From Porticoccaceae bacterium (lineage in GTDB: Bacteria > Pseudomonadota > Gammaproteobacteria > Pseudomonadales > Porticoccaceae), in NCBI GenBank assembly GCA_018069525.1, contig JAGPUQ010000021.1, positions 1-64,000 on the forward strand: a stretch of 64,000 nucleotides of DNA, read 5' to 3'. The notes beneath the pieces are model-generated. The model was not told where the DNA came from and searched no databases. It worked only from the letters and a program-made list of their open reading frames with translations. This document shows positions 9,121 through 19,569 of this stretch, piece after piece; positions within the stretch are counted from its first letter, which is position 1, and each line of letters opens with the position of its first letter. The position numbers and the translations under genes are program-made.

Positions 9121-10461
9121 ATGACAAAACGTTTTTTTGGTACCGATGGTATTCGCGGCACGGTTGGCGAGTATCCCATTACTGCAGATTTCATCCTTAA
9201 GCTGGGTTGGGCCGCAGGCAAAGTATTTGGCGGGAAAAGTGACGAGCGCCAACAGATCCTGGTGGGCAAAGATACTCGGGTCTCCGGTTATATGTTTGAG
9301 TCCGCCCTGGAAGCGGGAATTATTGCCGCAGGTGTCGATGTCGGTTTATTGGGTCCTATGCCAACCCCGGCTATTTCTTATCTGACGCAAACCTTTCGTG
9401 CCCAGGCGGGAATTGTGATTAGCGCTTCGCACAATCCGTTTGCGGATAACGGCATCAAATTTTTTGGCGCCGACGGTTATAAATTGCCGGACAGTGTCGA
9501 GCACGAAATCGAGAGCTACCTCGACGAGGACATTAGAACGATGGCCTCTAGCCAGTTGGGAAGAGCCAGCCGGGTAGTCGATGCCGCTGGGCGTTATGTC
9601 GAATTTTGTAAGGGTACCTTGCCCCCGGGTTTTAGCTTGAAGGGCATCAAACTGGTTCTCGATTGCGCCAACGGTGCGACCTATCACGTGGCGCCGAATG
9701 TGCTTCGGGAATTAGGTGCGCAGGTGGAAACCATCGGCGTTGACCCCGACGGGTTTAACATCAATCGCGACTGCGGCTCCACCAGTCCTGAGGCGTTGCA
9801 GCAGGCCGTGCTTGAGCAGGGAGCAGACCTGGGCATTGCAATGGATGGCGATGGCGATCGGGTTGCCTTTGTCGACCATACCGGTGCGCTGGTTGATGGC
9901 GACGAATTGCTGTACATAATTGCCGCTCACCGGCACAACAATGGTGGCTGTAGTGGTGTTGCCGGTACCCTGATGAGCAATTACGGTCTCGAAACGGCCC
10001 TTGGCGAGTTGAACATACCCTTCGTGCGTACCGCCGTGGGTGACCGCTATGTGATTGAAGCCATGCGCGAACATCAGTGGGATCTCGGTGGTGAAAATTC
10101 CGGTCATCTGATTTGCGGTGATATCACCACTACCGGGGATGGCATTGTTGCCGCCTTGCAAGTGTTGCGGGTAATAGTCGACACCAGTAGTCGACTCTAT
10201 GACTTGCGCTCGGGGATGACTAAGCTGCCCCAAACGATGATTAACGTCAAAATCAAAAAGCGTGTGGTACTTGAAGACGATCCCGCCGTGTGCGCGGCCC
10301 TCAAGCACGCAGAGCAAGCGCTGGCGGGCCGGGGTCGAGTGTTGTTGCGTCCCTCCGGCACCGAACCGGTGGTGCGGGTGATGATAGAAGGCGAAGATAT
10401 AAAACAGGTCGAGCAGTTGGCCCGTGAAGTTGCCGCCGTCGTCGAGCTAGCCGTCGCGTGA
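9121..10461 (+). CDS. glmM: Phosphoglucosamine mutase
   Basis: 446 aa from the ATG at 9121, whose product begins [12 protein letters not shown] and so aligns with the family N-terminus. An ATG at 9109 would add four residues. It interconverts glucosamine-6-P and glucosamine-1-P for peptidoglycan and LPS precursors. The phosphoserine loop is [16 protein letters not shown], the metal loop DGDGDR (in [10 protein letters not shown]), and the sugar and phosphate loops are GGENSGH and [12 protein letters not shown]. Co-directional with folP. Confidence 0.97.
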   Translation: MTKRFFGTDGIRGTVGEYPITADFILKLGWAAGKVFGGKSDERQQILVGKDTRVSGYMFESALEAGIIAAGVDVGLLGPMPTPAISYLTQTFRAQAGIVISASHNPFADNGIKFFGADGYKLPDSVEHEIESYLDEDIRTMASSQLGRASRVVDAAGRYVEFCKGTLPPGFSLKGIKLVLDCANGATYHVAPNVLRELGAQVETIGVDPDGFNINRDCGSTSPEALQQAVLEQGADLGIAMDGDGDRVAFVDHTGALVDGDELLYIIAAHRHNNGGCSGVAGTLMSNYGLETALGELNIPFVRTAVGDRYVIEAMREHQWDLGGENSGHLICGDITTTGDGIVAALQVLRVIVDTSSRLYDLRSGMTKLPQTMINVKIKKRVVLEDDPAVCAALKHAEQALAGRGRVLLRPSGTEPVVRVMIEGEDIKQVEQLAREVAAVVELAVA

Positions 10462-10557
10462 ACACCTCGTGGAAGGCCCAAATCGCATTGTATGTCGGTG
10501 TTAAGTCCGTTATTATTGCGCCCCTTTTTGGGCTGGTGACAATGCGTATCCTAGTTA

Positions 10558-11331
10558 ATGCGTAGCTTGGTGATAGGCAACTGGAAAATGAACGGTTCGC
10601 GCCGTTCCAGTATTCAGTTGTGCGAAGACATTGTTGACGGCCTGGCTGAAGCTGAAGTAGCTGGGGAAATAGCTCAGCAAGCAGATCGAATAGAAACGGT
10701 GGTTTGTCCGCCCTTTGTATACCTTGCCGACGCCGCAGATATTATGGCGCGGACGGAAAGTAGTTTGAGCCTTGGTGCGCAAACCTTAAGCGAAAACAAC
10801 AACGGTGCGTTTACCGGTGAAGTGTCGGCGGCCATGTTGGTCGAACTCGCTTGTCGCTACGTGCTAGTCGGGCATTCCGAACGCCGCAGTATTTTCGGCG
10901 AAAGCAGTGCGCAGGTGGCGGATAAGTTTTGCGTAGCACTGACGGCGGGCCTGGTGCCCGTGTTGTGTGTTGGCGAGAGCCAAAGCCAGCGCGATGCCGG
11001 CGAGACCTTCGCGGTTATCGACGAGCAGCTTGATGCGGTCGTCGCCGCAGTTGGTGTCGATACGCTGAGTAGCGCAGTCATTGCCTACGAACCTGTATGG
11101 GCGATAGGCACTGGCAATACCGCAAGCCCGGCGCAGGCGCAGGCGGTACATGCCCATATTAGAGCCCGCCTGGGTGAGGCTGGTAGCGAAACACGATTAT
11201 TGTACGGCGGTAGCGTCAACGCGGATAATGCCGCAGAGCTGTTTGCCGAAGTGGATATTAATGGCGCCCTGGTGGGTGGGGCATCATTAGATGCCGGACA
11301 ATTTATAGCTATTTGTAAAGCGGCTACATGA
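10558..11331 (+). CDS. tpiA: Triosephosphate isomerase
   Basis: 257 aa. It interconverts dihydroxyacetone phosphate and glyceraldehyde 3-phosphate in glycolysis/gluconeogenesis. The catalytic residues are visible in context: Lys in GNWKMNG at the N-terminus, His in VGHSERR, and Glu in AYEPVWAIGTG. The phosphate-binding end is LYGGSVN and GGASL. It sits between glmM and secG, the Pseudomonas-type arrangement. Confidence 0.98.
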   Translation: MRSLVIGNWKMNGSRRSSIQLCEDIVDGLAEAEVAGEIAQQADRIETVVCPPFVYLADAADIMARTESSLSLGAQTLSENNNGAFTGEVSAAMLVELACRYVLVGHSERRSIFGESSAQVADKFCVALTAGLVPVLCVGESQSQRDAGETFAVIDEQLDAVVAAVGVDTLSSAVIAYEPVWAIGTGNTASPAQAQAVHAHIRARLGEAGSETRLLYGGSVNADNAAELFAEVDINGALVGGASLDAGQFIAICKAAT

Positions 11332-11355
11332 CATTGATGGGGTAGTGGAAAACTG

Positions 11356-11799
11356 ATGGAAAATTTAATACTAGCGGCACACATAGTGATCGGTTTAACG
11401 ATCATCGTTTTTGTGTTGCTACAGCAAGGCAAAGGTGCCGAAGCCGGTGCCTCTTTCGGAGCCGGGGCGTCGCAAACTTTATTTGGCAGTGTCGGTACCT
11501 GGAATTTTTTCAGCAAAGTGACCGCCATCCTGGCTCTGGGCTTCTTTATTACCAGTTTTACACTGGCCGTACTAGCCAGTAAAAACACCGGCGTCGATAG
11601 CCAATTGCTACCCGAGCTGGAAATGTTGCAAGAGATACCTGGTGTTGACGACTTGCCTGGCGCTGAGCTATCAGGCAGCTCTGAAATACCTGATCTCGAA
11701 GTGTCGGAGTTAGAAGTACCTGATCTAGAAGGTTCAGGCCTTGATGACATTAATACCGATATTGATTCGGTAGATCAACAGCTGCCGTCGCAACCGTAA
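11356..11799 (+). CDS. secG: Protein-export membrane protein SecG
   Basis: 147 aa, longer than the roughly 110 aa of E. coli SecG. Two membrane segments (about 3-22 and 53-73) flank the conserved cytoplasmic loop QQGKGAEAGASFGAGASQTLFG. SecG is the accessory subunit of the SecYEG translocon. The extra C-terminal region (about 85-147) is acidic and built of short LEVxELExPDLE-like segments, a low-complexity extension also seen in some marine relatives. It lies 24 bp after tpiA and is probably co-transcribed with it. Confidence 0.95.
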   Translation: MENLILAAHIVIGLTIIVFVLLQQGKGAEAGASFGAGASQTLFGSVGTWNFFSKVTAILALGFFITSFTLAVLASKNTGVDSQLLPELEMLQEIPGVDDLPGAELSGSSEIPDLEVSELEVPDLEGSGLDDINTDIDSVDQQLPSQP

Positions 11800-11810
11800 A
11801 ACGTCGTGAC

Positions 11811-11852
11811 GACTATAGTTAAATGACTATCGTTAGATGACTATGATTAAAT
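11811..11852. repeat. Three 14-bp imperfect tandem repeats before tRNA-Leu
   Basis: GACTATAGTTAAAT, GACTATCGTTAGAT and GACTATGATTAAAT, between secG and the tRNA gene. The last unit ends 8 bp before the mature tRNA 5' end, within its expected leader or promoter region. Confidence 0.88.
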
Positions 11853-11860
11853 GTATGTAT

Positions 11861-11945
11861 GCCCAAGTGGTGGAATTGGTAGACACGCTATCTTGAGGGG
11901 GTAGTGGCGCAAGCCGTGCCGGTTCAAGTCCGGCTTTGGGCACCA
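11861..11945 (+). tRNA. tRNA-Leu (anticodon GAG), CCA encoded
   Basis: 85 nt including the encoded CCA. The acceptor stem GCCCAAG pairs with TTTGGGC (one G-T wobble). The D arm TGGTGGAATTGGTAGACA is typical of class II tRNA-Leu. The anticodon loop CTTGAGG gives GAG, followed by a long variable arm and the T arm GGTTCAAGTCC. It closely resembles E. coli leuU and follows secG, as in many gammaproteobacteria. Confidence 0.96.
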
Positions 11946-11975
11946 TGTTAAAGACCAGCACCCTCTGCTGGCGAC

Positions 11976-12003
11976 AAAAAACCCGCGTAACAGCGGGTTT
12001 TTT
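11976..12003 (+). terminator. Rho-independent terminator after tRNA-Leu
   Basis: Stem AAAAAACCCGC / GCGGGTTTTTT with loop GTAACA, followed directly by the T-run. It ends the secG-tRNA-Leu unit. Confidence 0.93.
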
Positions 12004-12133
12004 GTGCCTGAACGATAAGTTTGAGCTTGTGACTGTGCGCCAATGTGCGCTTATGTATATTGACATCTAAGGGGGCTGGGGAGTATTTTCGGTAAACAAA
12101 GGATTGAATGCAAAAATCAAAAAGGAGATATCG

Positions 12134-12583
12134 ATGAAAAACACATTATTGGTTGTCAGCGCTTTGCTAATGGTTTTTCCAGCTATGGCGATGGCAGAGA
12201 TCTACAAATGCTCAGGTAAAAACGGTCGTACTTCGTTCAGCGATAAACCCTGTGGGAAAAACTCCCAGGTTGTTGAGGTCGAAGTTGACGTCAATAGTAT
12301 TGACCTGGGTGCGCAAGGTGATTGGGGTAAGGTTACTGAGGCTAATGAGGAGCGTGAACGACAACGCTCCATAGAAAAGCATCAGGCAGGTATTAAAAAG
12401 CTACAGAGTGAGCGCGACACCGCCATAGCTGAACTCAAATATAAACAGCGTTTCGCAGCTAATAACTCTGCTGGTGCTACCTACCACCGGTCTTTAGCAA
12501 TGGAAATGGGGTCAGTGACTGACGATTACAATAACCGCATTCAGCGCCATCAGGATGCTGTAAACCATCTGCGCAGCCAGTGA
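12134..12583 (+). CDS. DUF4124-domain exported protein
   Basis: 149 aa from the ATG at 12134, set by AAAGGAG at 12121-12127; an upstream in-frame TTG is less likely. A signal peptide (MKNTLLVVSALLMVFPAMAMA) precedes a DUF4124 segment, EIYKCSGKNGRTSFSDKPCG, with its paired cysteines. The remainder (about 75-149) is a charged, probably coiled-coil helix. DUF4124 proteins are periplasmic and of unknown function. It stands alone between two tRNA genes. Confidence 0.88.
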   Translation: MKNTLLVVSALLMVFPAMAMAEIYKCSGKNGRTSFSDKPCGKNSQVVEVEVDVNSIDLGAQGDWGKVTEANEERERQRSIEKHQAGIKKLQSERDTAIAELKYKQRFAANNSAGATYHRSLAMEMGSVTDDYNNRIQRHQDAVNHLRSQ

Positions 12584-12672
12584 TGCGGTATACGAGCCGT
12601 TGTTTGTTGTTTTGCGTGTATTGGCGATCTTAGCGACCGCTCACCCAATCCATGAAGAAGAGTCAATTAGCC

Positions 12673-12701
12673 TTGACCCTGCGGTGCCTGAGACCTATAA
12701 T
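12673..12701 (+). promoter_or_regulatory. Near-consensus sigma-70 promoter of the tRNA-fMet/nusA operon
   Basis: TTGACC (12673-12678), an exactly 17-bp spacer, then a perfect TATAAT (12696-12701), followed at once by a G/C-only stretch (CCCCGGCCC). A GC-rich discriminator next to a strong -10 is the known hallmark of stringently controlled stable-RNA promoters. It lies about 145 bp upstream of the initiator tRNA and probably drives tRNA-rimP-nusA-infB. Confidence 0.8.
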
Positions 12702-12845
12702 CCCCGGCCCTTGAGTTCAGGCGTTTCAGGGCTTCTGAAGCAAGGGTAAACGGAAGGTTGTTAAGTGGGTTTGATAGTTGTGTTGTGGCCAGTTATGGGG
12801 CTGCATCGTCAAAGCCAAAACCGGAAGTTGGAAACCAGTTAATGA

Positions 12846-12922
<77 letters not shown>

Positions 12923-12962
12923 AACTTTGGTTCGAAGCTTTGCTTCGGCTAAATGGTACGTT

Positions 12963-12988
12963 AAAGCCCCTGGTTTCAGGGGCTTTTT
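12963..12988 (+). terminator. Terminator-like hairpin between tRNA-fMet and rimP
   Basis: Perfect 10-bp stem AAAGCCCCTG / CAGGGGCTTT with loop GTTT, then further T residues. It looks like an intrinsic terminator, yet the rimP-nusA operon lies just beyond on the same strand. It may act as an attenuator or as a processing/3'-end site of the tRNA. Confidence 0.85.
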
Positions 12989-13098
12989 GTTTATAGGGTG
13001 TTCGGTTTATTTTGAGCTGAAGCCTTGTTAAAGATTCGATTTCAGGCTTGCGCCAGCGGTATCTTACGCAGGTAAAATGCAGGTCCGGAGGACAGAGA

Positions 13099-13554
13099 TT
13101 GGCAAGGCAAGATGAAACCCTAAATGCGTTGATAGCGCCGGTAGTTGAGGCCCTGGATTGTAAGCTGTGGGGTCTTGAATATAACACTGGCGGTCGATAC
13201 AGCGTGTTGCGGATTTATATTGACCGCGAGAGTGGCATCGGCATCGACGAATGCGAGAACGTAAGCCGGCAGGTGAGTAGCTTGCTGGATGTGGAAGAGG
13301 TGATTACGGGGCAATATACCCTTGAAGTATCGTCACCGGGTTTAGATAGGCCCCTGTATAATTTAACGCAGTATCAGCAATTTGCTGGCGAAGATATTAA
13401 GCTGCGTTTGCGTATTCCCTTTGAGGGACAGCGCAAGTTTCACGGGCGGCTTAGTGGTGTTGAGGGCGACGATGTCGTGCTCATGGTAGAAGACAACGAG
13501 TATTTGTTCCCGGTGGATAACATCGAACGTGCAACTGTAGTCCCGCGCTTTTAG
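13099..13554 (+). CDS. rimP: Ribosome maturation factor RimP
   Basis: 151 aa from a TTG at 13099, chosen because GGAGGA lies at 13087-13092 and the product then begins at the family N-terminus (ARQDETLNALIAPVVEAL). RimP assists 30S maturation. The conserved block VSSPGLDRPLYN is present, as is DECENVSRQVSSLLD. An upstream in-frame ATG at 13048 would add 17 residues without family support. First protein gene of the nusA operon. Confidence 0.95.
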   Translation: MARQDETLNALIAPVVEALDCKLWGLEYNTGGRYSVLRIYIDRESGIGIDECENVSRQVSSLLDVEEVITGQYTLEVSSPGLDRPLYNLTQYQQFAGEDIKLRLRIPFEGQRKFHGRLSGVEGDDVVLMVEDNEYLFPVDNIERATVVPRF

Positions 13555-13578
13555 CGGGGGTGACCGAGAGATAAATGG

Positions 13579-15102
13579 ATGGAAAATGAAATCCTGTTGG
13601 TTGCGGAAGCGGTCTCTAACGAGAAAGGCGTTTCCCAAGAGGTAATTTTTGAGGCTCTCGAGCAGGCGCTCGCGATGGCCACTAAAAAACGCTATGACGA
13701 AGACTCGAACATCCGTGTGGTGATTGATCGTCAGACCGGCGAGTACGCGAGTTTTCGCTGGTGGGACGTGGTCGACGACGAAACCATGGCCGAGCTGGGT
13801 ACCCAGCTCACCACCGAAGAAGCGATTGAGAAAGATCCTGCGCTGAAGCCGGGTGACAGCCATGAAGAGCCAATCGACAATGTCGAGTTTGGCCGCATCG
13901 CCGCGCAAATCGCCAAGCAAGTTATCGTGCAAAAAGTGCGCGATGCTGAGCGTGCGCTGGTAGCCGAAAAATACAGTAATCGCATCGGTGAATTGATTAG
14001 CGGTACGGTTAAAAAAGTCACCCGCGAACATGTCATTATTGATCTGGGTAACAACGCCGAGGGCCTGCTGCCCCGCGAAGAATTGGTCGGTCGCGAAGTG
14101 TTTCGCGTCAACGACCGGGTTCGTACTGTGCTGCTGGAAATTCGCCCCGAAGGTCGAGGCCCAGTATTGCTGCTGAGCCGAAAATGCAATGAAATGTTGC
14201 TGGAATTATTTAATATTGAAGTGCCGGAAATTGCCGAGCAAGTCATTGAGATTCGCGCAGTAGCGCGGGATCCTGGTTCGCGGGCAAAAATTGCCGTTAA
14301 AACTAACGATGGTCGCATGGACCCCATTGGTGCTTGCGTAGGTATGCGCGGTGCACGGGTGCAAGCGGTATCCAACGAGCTCGACGGCGAGCGCATCGAT
14401 ATTGTGCTGTGGGACGATAACCCTGCACAGCTAGTAATCAACGCTATGGCACCTGCCGAAGTTGAATCCATTATTGTCGACGAAGATCGACACACTATGG
14501 ATGTCGCCGTTGCCGAAGAGAACCTGGCTCAGGCCATTGGCCGAGGCGGCCAAAACGTACGCCTGGCAACCGAAATGACGACGTGGAATATCAATGTCAT
14601 GACGGTGGATGACATTAATTCCAAGCAGGAAGAAGAAGCGGGCGGCATTGTCGAAAGCTTTATGGAAAAACTCGATATCGACGAAGATGTCGCTATCGTA
14701 CTGGTTGAAGAAGGTTTTACTACGCTGGAAGAAGTTGCCTACGTACCGCTAGAAGAGATGGCGGGTATCGATGGTTTTGACGAAGAGATTGCCGAGGAGC
14801 TACGCGCTCGAGCTAAGGACGCATTGTTAACTAATGCCCTGGCATCGGAAGAAGAATTAGCGAATGCCAAACCGGCGGAAGACCTGCTAGGTATGGACGG
14901 TATGGATCAGACGCTAGCTTATACGCTCGCGGCTAAGGGTATTGTCACCATGGAAGACCTGGCTGAACTGGCCGTTGATGACTTGCTCGAAATAGAAGAA
15001 ATGGAAGCGGAGCGTGCGGCGGAATTAATTATGACTGCTCGCGCGCCCTGGTTTGAAGATGAGCCTGAGACAGGCGAAAGTGTTGCGGAAGATCAAGCCT
15101 GA
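13579..15102 (+). CDS. nusA: Transcription termination/antitermination factor NusA
   Basis: 507 aa, full length for gammaproteobacteria. The RNAP-binding N-terminal domain (about 1-130) is followed by an S1 domain (about 135-200, [22 protein letters not shown]) and two KH domains (about 200-345, with [14 protein letters not shown] and [12 protein letters not shown]). Two acidic helix-hairpin-helix repeats (about 360-500) form the C-terminus. NusA controls pausing, Rho-dependent termination and rRNA antitermination. It lies 24 bp after rimP. Confidence 0.98.
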   Translation: MENEILLVAEAVSNEKGVSQEVIFEALEQALAMATKKRYDEDSNIRVVIDRQTGEYASFRWWDVVDDETMAELGTQLTTEEAIEKDPALKPGDSHEEPIDNVEFGRIAAQIAKQVIVQKVRDAERALVAEKYSNRIGELISGTVKKVTREHVIIDLGNNAEGLLPREELVGREVFRVNDRVRTVLLEIRPEGRGPVLLLSRKCNEMLLELFNIEVPEIAEQVIEIRAVARDPGSRAKIAVKTNDGRMDPIGACVGMRGARVQAVSNELDGERIDIVLWDDNPAQLVINAMAPAEVESIIVDEDRHTMDVAVAEENLAQAIGRGGQNVRLATEMTTWNINVMTVDDINSKQEEEAGGIVESFMEKLDIDEDVAIVLVEEGFTTLEEVAYVPLEEMAGIDGFDEEIAEELRARAKDALLTNALASEEELANAKPAEDLLGMDGMDQTLAYTLAAKGIVTMEDLAELAVDDLLEIEEMEAERAAELIMTARAPWFEDEPETGESVAEDQA

Positions 15103-15135
15103 TTATTAAGCGCGCTAACCGAGGGATAGATTTAC

Positions 15136-17772
15136 ATGGCTGAAGTGACTGTCACCGAACTAGCCGACGTGGTCGGCGCCTCCGTAGAGCGACTGCTGAA
15201 ACAAATGCAGGAAGCCGGGCTGTCACACAGCTCTGCAGAAGAAACTGTCAACGATGAAGACAAGCAAAAGCTGCTGGTCTATCTAAAAGGTTTGCACGGT
15301 GAGCAAGCCGACGAGCCACGCAAAATTACTTTGCGCCGCAAAAGTGTCAGTACGCTTAAAGCCGGGGCGGGTAGAAAAACCGTTAATGTCGAAGTTCGTA
15401 AGAAGCGCACCTACGTTAAGCGCGACCTTGAACCAGAAACGGTATCTGCACCTGCTCCTGAACCCGTACTTGAGCCCGTATCTGAATCGGTACCTGAATC
15501 TGTAGAACCTGCGGTTGTTGAGGAAGTTCCTACTCCTACCCCAGCTCCAGCTCCGAAACCCGCCACACCCCTGGCGGGCAAGCGTGTATCGCTGCTCGAC
15601 GGCGTCGAGGACAAGCGCCTGGCGGCGATAAGCAATCGTAAAAAAGCTGAAGCAGAGCGTGTGCGAGCGGTTGAAGACGCTCGACAGGAGCGCTTGCAAC
15701 AAGAACAAGCAGGCAAGGATAAGAAGGCGGGGGCGAAACCGTCTGCGCCTGGTGCGGGCGCCGCTGCTGCCCCCGCTGAAGATGCGAAGCCGGGCAAGCG
15801 TCGCGAAAAGCACTTTGAAGACAAACCTGTTGATGAGGTAGAAGATAAACCTAAAAAGAAAAAATCGATTAAAGGTGCGCGTAAAAAGCGTCCAGAAGAT
15901 TTACTTGCCGAGGTGGCATTAGAGGATGACGAGGGTGGTCGACCTCGCCTGAAGTCGAAACAGCCGATCGTCAAGATCAAAAATGTTCACGTGTTTAAAA
16001 AGCCGACTGGGAAAACCACGCATAGCGTCGAAATCCCCGAGCAAATATCCGTCAGTGACCTGGCTCAACGCATGTCGGTGAAAGGTGTCGCGGTGGTAAA
16101 AGAGCTGATGAAGCTCGGCACAATGGCAACGATTAACGAAGTCATTGAGCAGGACGTCGCCGTACTGGTGGTAGAAGAAATGGGTCATACCCCAGTGCTG
16201 GTTTCGGCCACGCATGAAGAAGATCAATTTCGCGATGATATTGTCACCGAAGAAGGTATCGAGTTACCTCGCGCGCCTGTGGTGACGGTGATGGGCCACG
16301 TTGATCACGGCAAAACCTCACTGCTCGATTGTATTCGCGAATCCCGTGTCGCCTCCGGCGAAGCGGGTGGTATTACCCAGCATATTGGCGCGTATCACGT
16401 TACTACGCCGAAAGGCATGGTGACCTTCCTAGATACTCCCGGTCACGCGGCGTTTACCGCCATGCGTGCTCGTGGCGCTCAGTCTACCGATGTGGTGATT
16501 CTGGTGGTTGCCGCTGATGATGGGGTGATGCCGCAAACCGAAGAAGCGGTTAAACATGCGCGCGCAGCCGGTGTGCCACTGGTCGTCGCCATTAATAAAA
16601 TGGATAAAGAGGGTGCCAATCCGGATCAGGTCATTAACGAACTGGCCGTGTTGGAAGTCGTACCCGAAGAATGGGGCGGCGATACCCAGTTTATAAAAGT
16701 CTCTGCCTTGACCGGTGACGGTATTGAAGCCTTACTCGAAGCGGTATTGTTGCAGGCGGAACTGCTTGAATTAACCGCGCCAGTCGAAGTGCCGGCACGC
16801 GGGGTGATTGTTGAAGCGCGTATTGATAAAGGTCGCGGTGTCGTAGCGACAGCACTGATACAGGCGGGCACGTTAAGCCAGGGTGATTTTGTCCTCGCTG
16901 GTGAAAGCGTCGGTAAAGTGCGCGCCATGATTGGCGACGATGGCAAAGCGATAAAAGCCGCAGGGCCGTCGATTCCGGTTGAAATTTTAGGACTCGATAC
17001 GCCACCCAATGCCGGCGATGAATTTTTTGTTACTGCCGATGAGCGCAAGGCCCGCGAAATTGCGGAACTGCGGCAGCATAAAGCGCGCGACGAACGCATG
17101 ACGCGCCAGCAAGTCGCTAACCTAGAAAACATGTTTGCCGGCTTTGAGGGCGGCGAGCAACGGGTTTTACCGTTGGTCGTCAAAACCGATGTGCGTGGTT
17201 CCCTGGAAGCCATTCTCGCGGCCTTACACGATTTTACGACCGATGAGGTTGGCGTCAACATTGTCACTTCCGGCGTTGGTGGTTTAACCGAGTCCGATAT
17301 TAATTTGGCAGTGACTACCGGTGCCGTGGTACTGGGCTTTAACGTGCGCGCCGATGCCGCCGCGCGTAAAGTGGTCGCATCCGAAGGCGTAGATCTGCGC
17401 TACTACAGCGTGATTTATCAGTTGCTCGACGAAGTGAAGCAAGCGTTGTCGGGCATGCTGGATCCGGAAATGCGCGAAGAAATTGTCGGTATCGCCGAAG
17501 TTCGCGATGTCTTCAGTTCGCCCAAGTTCGGCCACATTGCCGGTTGTATGGTGATTGAAGGTACGGTGTCTCGCGACAAGCCCATCCGCGTATTGCGCGA
17601 TAGCGTAGTGATTTATCAAGGTGAACTGGAATCTTTACGGCGCTTTAAAGACGATGTTAAAGACGTGCGCAACGGTACCGAGTGCGGTATTGGGGTTAAG
17701 GATTACAAAGATGTTAAGCCCGGTGATCAGATCGAAGTTTACGAAATTCAGTACATCGACCGAGAACTCTAG
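15136..17772 (+). CDS. infB: Translation initiation factor IF-2
   Basis: 878 aa. IF-2 is a GTPase that places fMet-tRNA on the 30S subunit and promotes subunit joining. An N-terminal IF2_N domain ([19 protein letters not shown]) is followed by a long Pro/Glu/Lys-rich linker (about 80-290). The G domain has GHVDHGKT at 387-394, DTPGH, and NKMD. Domains II-IV follow. The linker contains repeated Pro-Glu-Pro segments and is poorly conserved, as expected. Confidence 0.98.
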   Translation: MAEVTVTELADVVGASVERLLKQMQEAGLSHSSAEETVNDEDKQKLLVYLKGLHGEQADEPRKITLRRKSVSTLKAGAGRKTVNVEVRKKRTYVKRDLEPETVSAPAPEPVLEPVSESVPESVEPAVVEEVPTPTPAPAPKPATPLAGKRVSLLDGVEDKRLAAISNRKKAEAERVRAVEDARQERLQQEQAGKDKKAGAKPSAPGAGAAAAPAEDAKPGKRREKHFEDKPVDEVEDKPKKKKSIKGARKKRPEDLLAEVALEDDEGGRPRLKSKQPIVKIKNVHVFKKPTGKTTHSVEIPEQISVSDLAQRMSVKGVAVVKELMKLGTMATINEVIEQDVAVLVVEEMGHTPVLVSATHEEDQFRDDIVTEEGIELPRAPVVTVMGHVDHGKTSLLDCIRESRVASGEAGGITQHIGAYHVTTPKGMVTFLDTPGHAAFTAMRARGAQSTDVVILVVAADDGVMPQTEEAVKHARAAGVPLVVAINKMDKEGANPDQVINELAVLEVVPEEWGGDTQFIKVSALTGDGIEALLEAVLLQAELLELTAPVEVPARGVIVEARIDKGRGVVATALIQAGTLSQGDFVLAGESVGKVRAMIGDDGKAIKAAGPSIPVEILGLDTPPNAGDEFFVTADERKAREIAELRQHKARDERMTRQQVANLENMFAGFEGGEQRVLPLVVKTDVRGSLEAILAALHDFTTDEVGVNIVTSGVGGLTESDINLAVTTGAVVLGFNVRADAAARKVVASEGVDLRYYSVIYQLLDEVKQALSGMLDPEMREEIVGIAEVRDVFSSPKFGHIAGCMVIEGTVSRDKPIRVLRDSVVIYQGELESLRRFKDDVKDVRNGTECGIGVKDYKDVKPGDQIEVYEIQYIDREL

Positions 17773-17786
17773 GGCGGGATTAAACG

Positions 17787-18197
17787 ATGCCGAGAGAGTT
17801 CAGTCGCAGTGAACGGGTTGCCGATGCCCTACAGCGAGAATTAGCGCAGCTGATTCGCACCGACGTTAATGATCCCCGTGTTGGCATGGTTAATGTCACT
17901 GGGGTGGATGTCAATCGCGATCTGGCGGTGGCGAAAGTATACGTCAGCTTTATCGACGATCGCGAAGACCAGGCCATTAAGGATGCGGTTGCCGCGCTTA
18001 ACGGCGCTGCAGGTTATTTGCGCTCTCAGTTGGCGAGCCGCATGACCATGCGCAGCGTGCCAACACTCAAGTTTTTCTACGACGCTACCGCCAAAACCGG
18101 CCAGTACCTGTCAGCATTAATTGATCGGGCCGTGGCAAGTGACAGTCTGACTAACGATGATGTCGCCGTAGATACTAAGAAAAAGGACGCTGAATAA
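17787..18197 (+). CDS. rbfA: 30S ribosome-binding factor RbfA
   Basis: 136 aa. RbfA binds 30S near helix 1 of 16S rRNA for late assembly and cold adaptation. The type-II KH fold sequence is recognisable: RVADALQRELAQLIRTDVNDPRVG at the N-terminus and the family end segment RTVPxLxF-like (RSVPTLKFFYD). It lies 14 bp after infB and 1 bp before truB, so co-translation is likely. Confidence 0.97.
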   Translation: MPREFSRSERVADALQRELAQLIRTDVNDPRVGMVNVTGVDVNRDLAVAKVYVSFIDDREDQAIKDAVAALNGAAGYLRSQLASRMTMRSVPTLKFFYDATAKTGQYLSALIDRAVASDSLTNDDVAVDTKKKDAE

Positions 18198-18198
18198 G

Positions 18199-19137
18199 AT
18201 GGGACGTCGTCGTCCCCACGGTCGTCCAGTCAGTGGTATTTTGGTACTCGACAAGCCCGCAGGCATAACGTCCAACGCGGCTTTACAGCAGGCGAAGTAT
18301 TTATTCTACGCCGCCAAGGCCGGGCACACCGGTAGTCTCGATCCATTAGCGACCGGGGTATTGCCAGTTTGTTTTGGTGAGGCCACTAAGTTTACCCAGT
18401 TTTTGCTGGAAGCCGACAAAACCTACCTCAGTACGTTTTGCCTGGGTGTTGCAACCGAAACCGGCGATAGTGACGGCGAGATCACCACCGAAAGCAGTGC
18501 GGCGGCGATAACGGAAAGTGCCATCGCTGAATTGTTGCCGCAGTTTCGCGGTGCGATTGAGCAAGTGCCGTCCATGTATTCGGCATTGAAGCACGGTGGT
18601 ACACCGCTGTATAAACTGGCTCGCGCAGGGATTGAAGTCGAACGTCCCGCACGCCCAGTCACGGTATTTCAGTACGACATTATTGATTTTCGCCCCGGCG
18701 AGAAAGCCGAGCTGGATGTAGAGATTCGCTGTAGTAAGGGCACCTATATTCGTACGCTGGCGGAAGATTTAGGACACAAACTAGGTTGTGGTGCCCATGT
18801 AACGGCATTGCGGCGTACCCAGGCTGGCCCGTTTCTCGAAAGTGAGTCGATCAGTTTGGAGAAGCTCGAGTCGCTGCGCGAGGGTAAGCAGGGCGAAGAT
18901 TTAGATTTTTTATTGAAGCCGATTGATGCCGCCGTTGGCGATCGTCGGCTTCTGGAATTGCCAGAAAACCTGTGTTGGTACTTTCTGCGCGGTCAACCAG
19001 TGACCGCCCCGGAGGTCTATCGCGAGGCCAACGAAGGCGATATAGTGCGTGTTTTTCAATCTCAGGGTGAATTCCTTGGGGTTGGCAAAGTATTGGAGGA
19101 TGGGCGCGTACAGCCCCATCGTCTGATAGCGGGATAG
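18199..19137 (+). CDS. truB: tRNA pseudouridine(55) synthase TruB
   Basis: 312 aa. It makes pseudouridine 55 in the T-loop of tRNAs. The catalytic Asp is in GHTGSLDPLATGVLP, preceded by the N-terminal GILVLDKPAGITSN. The KGTYIRTLAEDLG motif and a C-terminal PUA-like domain (about 245-312) complete the family pattern. Part of the nusA-infB operon. Confidence 0.97.
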   Translation: MGRRRPHGRPVSGILVLDKPAGITSNAALQQAKYLFYAAKAGHTGSLDPLATGVLPVCFGEATKFTQFLLEADKTYLSTFCLGVATETGDSDGEITTESSAAAITESAIAELLPQFRGAIEQVPSMYSALKHGGTPLYKLARAGIEVERPARPVTVFQYDIIDFRPGEKAELDVEIRCSKGTYIRTLAEDLGHKLGCGAHVTALRRTQAGPFLESESISLEKLESLREGKQGEDLDFLLKPIDAAVGDRRLLELPENLCWYFLRGQPVTAPEVYREANEGDIVRVFQSQGEFLGVGKVLEDGRVQPHRLIAG

Positions 19138-19250
19138 TGAGTTGAAGTGCTTGTTAACATTCACTTAACTTAACGACCCCATTAAACCCTGGACGATCTG
19201 TAAATATGCACGGATCCGTCTGTATTTCATTGCATATTGGAGAAAAGAAA

Positions 19251-19520
19251 ATGGCATTAAGTCCAGAAGATAAAGCAGCAATCGTAAATGACAACGCGCG
19301 TGAAAAAGGCGATACCGGCTCCCCCGAAGTTCAGGTGGCACTGTTAACCGCTAATATCAACAAGCTGCAAGGTCACTTTAAAGACAACAAAAAAGACCAT
19401 CACTCTCGTCGTGGTCTCATCCGCATGGTAAACCAGCGTCGCAAGTTGTTGGATTACCTGAAAGGCAAAGATGGAGCACGTTACGTCGCTCTTATTGCTA
19501 AGCTCGGTTTACGTCGTTAA
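19251..19520 (+). CDS. rpsO: 30S ribosomal protein S15
   Basis: 89 aa, exact family length, from the ATG at 19251 preceded by TTGGAG. Typical sequence: [35 protein letters not shown]15 binds the 16S central domain and represses its own translation in E. coli. It lies between truB and pnp as usual. Confidence 0.98.
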   Translation: MALSPEDKAAIVNDNAREKGDTGSPEVQVALLTANINKLQGHFKDNKKDHHSRRGLIRMVNQRRKLLDYLKGKDGARYVALIAKLGLRR

Positions 19521-19530
19521 TCACATAATA

Positions 19531-19556
19531 CTTTCAGCGCTCCATGGGGGGCGCTG
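19531..19556 (+). other. Hairpin between rpsO and pnp
   Basis: CAGCGC and GCGCTG flank a short loop (TCCATGGGGG) just after the rpsO stop. In E. coli this interval holds the rpsO terminator and the RNase III/PNPase autoregulatory structure. Here the stem is short and has no T-run, so read-through to pnp and a processing role are plausible. Confidence 0.5.
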
Positions 19557-19569
19557 TTGCAACTGACTG

